Positions 63,367 through 64,000 of a stretch of 64,000 nucleotides of DNA are shown here, piece after piece; the first letter of the stretch is position 1; every line of letters begins with the position of its first letter. The DNA comes from an uncultured Eggerthellaceae bacterium (GTDB taxonomy: Bacteria > Actinomycetota > Coriobacteriia > Coriobacteriales > Eggerthellaceae). The stretch is from assembly GCA_934648845.1 (NCBI GenBank), contig CAKUFS010000008.1:18733-82732 (forward strand), in the 5' to 3' direction. The notes beneath the pieces were generated by a model. That model did not search any database and was not told the DNA's origin. It saw nothing but the letters and a program-made list of their open reading frames with translations. Made by a program: the position numbers and the translations under genes.

Positions 63367-63410
63367 ATAAACGCTCCACCGTGAGCCGAGTTAGCCGGTG
63401 GAGCGTTTAT
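63367..63410 (+). other. 15-bp hairpin between the two tRNAs
   Basis: ATAAACGCTCCACCG (63367-63381) pairs perfectly with 63396-63410 around a 14-base loop, then TATAAAG. It may be a processing site or a weak terminator between tRNA-Ile and tRNA-Ala. Confidence 0.6.
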
Positions 63411-63433
63411 TATAAAGAAAGCGAGAGAGTCAT

Positions 63434-63509
63434 GGGGCATTAGCTCAGCTGGTAGAGCGTCGGCTTTGCAAGCCGAATGTCAGGGGTTCGAATCCCCTAT
63501 GCTCCACCA
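63434..63509 (+). tRNA. tRNA-Ala(TGC)
   Basis: Acceptor GGGGCAT/ATGCTCC with encoded CCA, D arm GCTC/GAGC, anticodon stem TCGGC/GCCGA with loop TTTGCAA (anticodon TGC), T loop TTCGAAT within AGGGG/CCCCT. 76 bases. It lies 78 bases after tRNA-Ile, without a separate promoter that I can see. Confidence 0.97.
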
Positions 63510-63520
63510 TGAAGAATCGG

Positions 63521-63550
63521 GCAGGTTTGGAAACGAACCTGCTTTTCTAT
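63521..63550 (+). terminator. Terminator after tRNA-Ala
   Basis: GCAGGTT (63521-63527) pairs with AACCTGC (63536-63542), followed by TTTTCTATTT. It separates the tRNA unit from the rRNA operon. Confidence 0.8.
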
Positions 63551-63801
63551 TTAATGGAAGCACTTTTTGCTTTCGAGCGTTATTCGATGCGTATGTTTCG
63601 CATCGAGGGGATTGAATTTTACTCACCAAGCATTAGTAAGGTTTCTTTTCCAACGGCGTTTCTTGTCGCTGCATCGCCGTCTGTCTTCTGACAAAGAAAA
63701 CAGACGGCGGTACACTGAGAAGTGAATGATGATTATGTTTATGATCATCGCCGCCGTACCACCTTTCGCAACGGGTCGGAAAAATTTCTTGAAAATTTTC
63801 C

Positions 63802-63831
63802 TTGACACGGCATGCGGGATGCTGGTATAGT
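63802..63831 (+). promoter_or_regulatory. rRNA operon promoter
   Basis: Perfect TTGACA (63802-63807), 18-base spacer, TATAGT (63826-63831). Upstream AT-rich block GAAAATTTTCCTTGACACGG repeats the sequence ahead of the tRNA promoter. Between 63551 and 63790 no gene is seen. Confidence 0.8.
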
Positions 63832-64000
63832 TCTTTCTTGCGCCGCAACGGGGCGCGAGCGAGGGGCGAGGTCCCCTCGGCACCTTGAGAACCGGATACT
63901 GTGACGAACCGAGGGCATCGGATGATGCGCCTCGGAAGACAGATTGATACATGCCAGAGAGTACATTTACATGATACTTCTTTGAATTCACTTTTATTTT
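63832..64000 (+). other. Leader of a 16S rRNA gene that begins past the window
   Basis: A GC-rich hairpin (CGAGGGG 63860-63866 with CCCCTCG 63873-63879) is followed by the motif CCTTGAGAACCGGATAC, familiar from Gram-positive rRNA operons. A boxA-like ACTTCTTTGAA lies at 63976-63986 and the final TTTTATTTT usually precedes the 16S start. The 16S sequence itself is not in the window. Confidence 0.7.

Overview
The window comes from a chromosome of a Coriobacteriia-type actinobacterium, probably Eggerthellales. This is inferred from three things. The gene content includes a rpmH-rnpA-yidD-yidC-jag-rsmG-parA-parB block facing dnaA-dnaN-recF-gyrB-gyrA. There is an NRAMP-related transporter of the type characterised in Eggerthella, and very large TM-anchored surface proteins. 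Base composition is moderate (about half GC). No species is assigned. No prophage, IS element, integrase or CRISPR array was recognised.

Layout. 0-8 kb: the tail of an unidentified gene, tRNA-Arg(CCT), a HAD phosphatase, then on the minus strand a probable Mg2+ module (MgtE_N/CBS protein plus NRAMP-related transporter) with 5-formyl-THF cyclo-ligase, an LCP cell-wall ligase and a phenylacetate-CoA ligase-like enzyme. 8.2-27.4 kb: a minus-strand cluster of a SARP/BTAD regulator, a 144-residue protein of unknown function, a 5,445-residue surface protein with 32 MBG-like repeats, and a small membrane protein. A textbook SARP-type direct repeat lies exactly at the promoter of the cluster. 28.3-33.9 kb (plus strand): a transglutaminase-like lipoprotein and a compact type IV pilus-like operon (PilC, four small pilin-like proteins, PilT) ending in a strong terminator. 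34-45.3 kb: hibernation factor HPF, tRNA-Arg(ACG), a small zinc ribbon protein, a degenerate M28-like membrane protein with a huge disordered insert, a coiled-coil membrane protein, an exonuclease-DinG helicase, an unknown tail-anchored protein, and Ddl. 45.4-63 kb: rlmN and the origin region. Minus-strand genes run left of about 51.8 kb and plus-strand genes run right, with an AT-rich, DnaA-box-like segment between. A GHKL-ATPase/winged-helix gene sits between that segment and dnaA. 63.2-64 kb: tRNA-Ile(GAT) and tRNA-Ala(TGC), then the promoter and leader of an rRNA operon whose 16S gene should begin just past the window.

How it fits together. Six 16-bp parS or parS-like palindromes (three perfect) are scattered from 28 to 57 kb around parAB. 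They mark this as the ParB-loaded centromere region next to oriC. One perfect site forms a terminator between rlmN and parB, and another abuts the parAB promoter. The best candidates for undescribed biology are (1) the SARP-controlled giant adhesin cluster, (2) the ATPase-winged-helix gene inside the origin, and (3) the split MgtE-sensor/NRAMP-related Mg2+ system.
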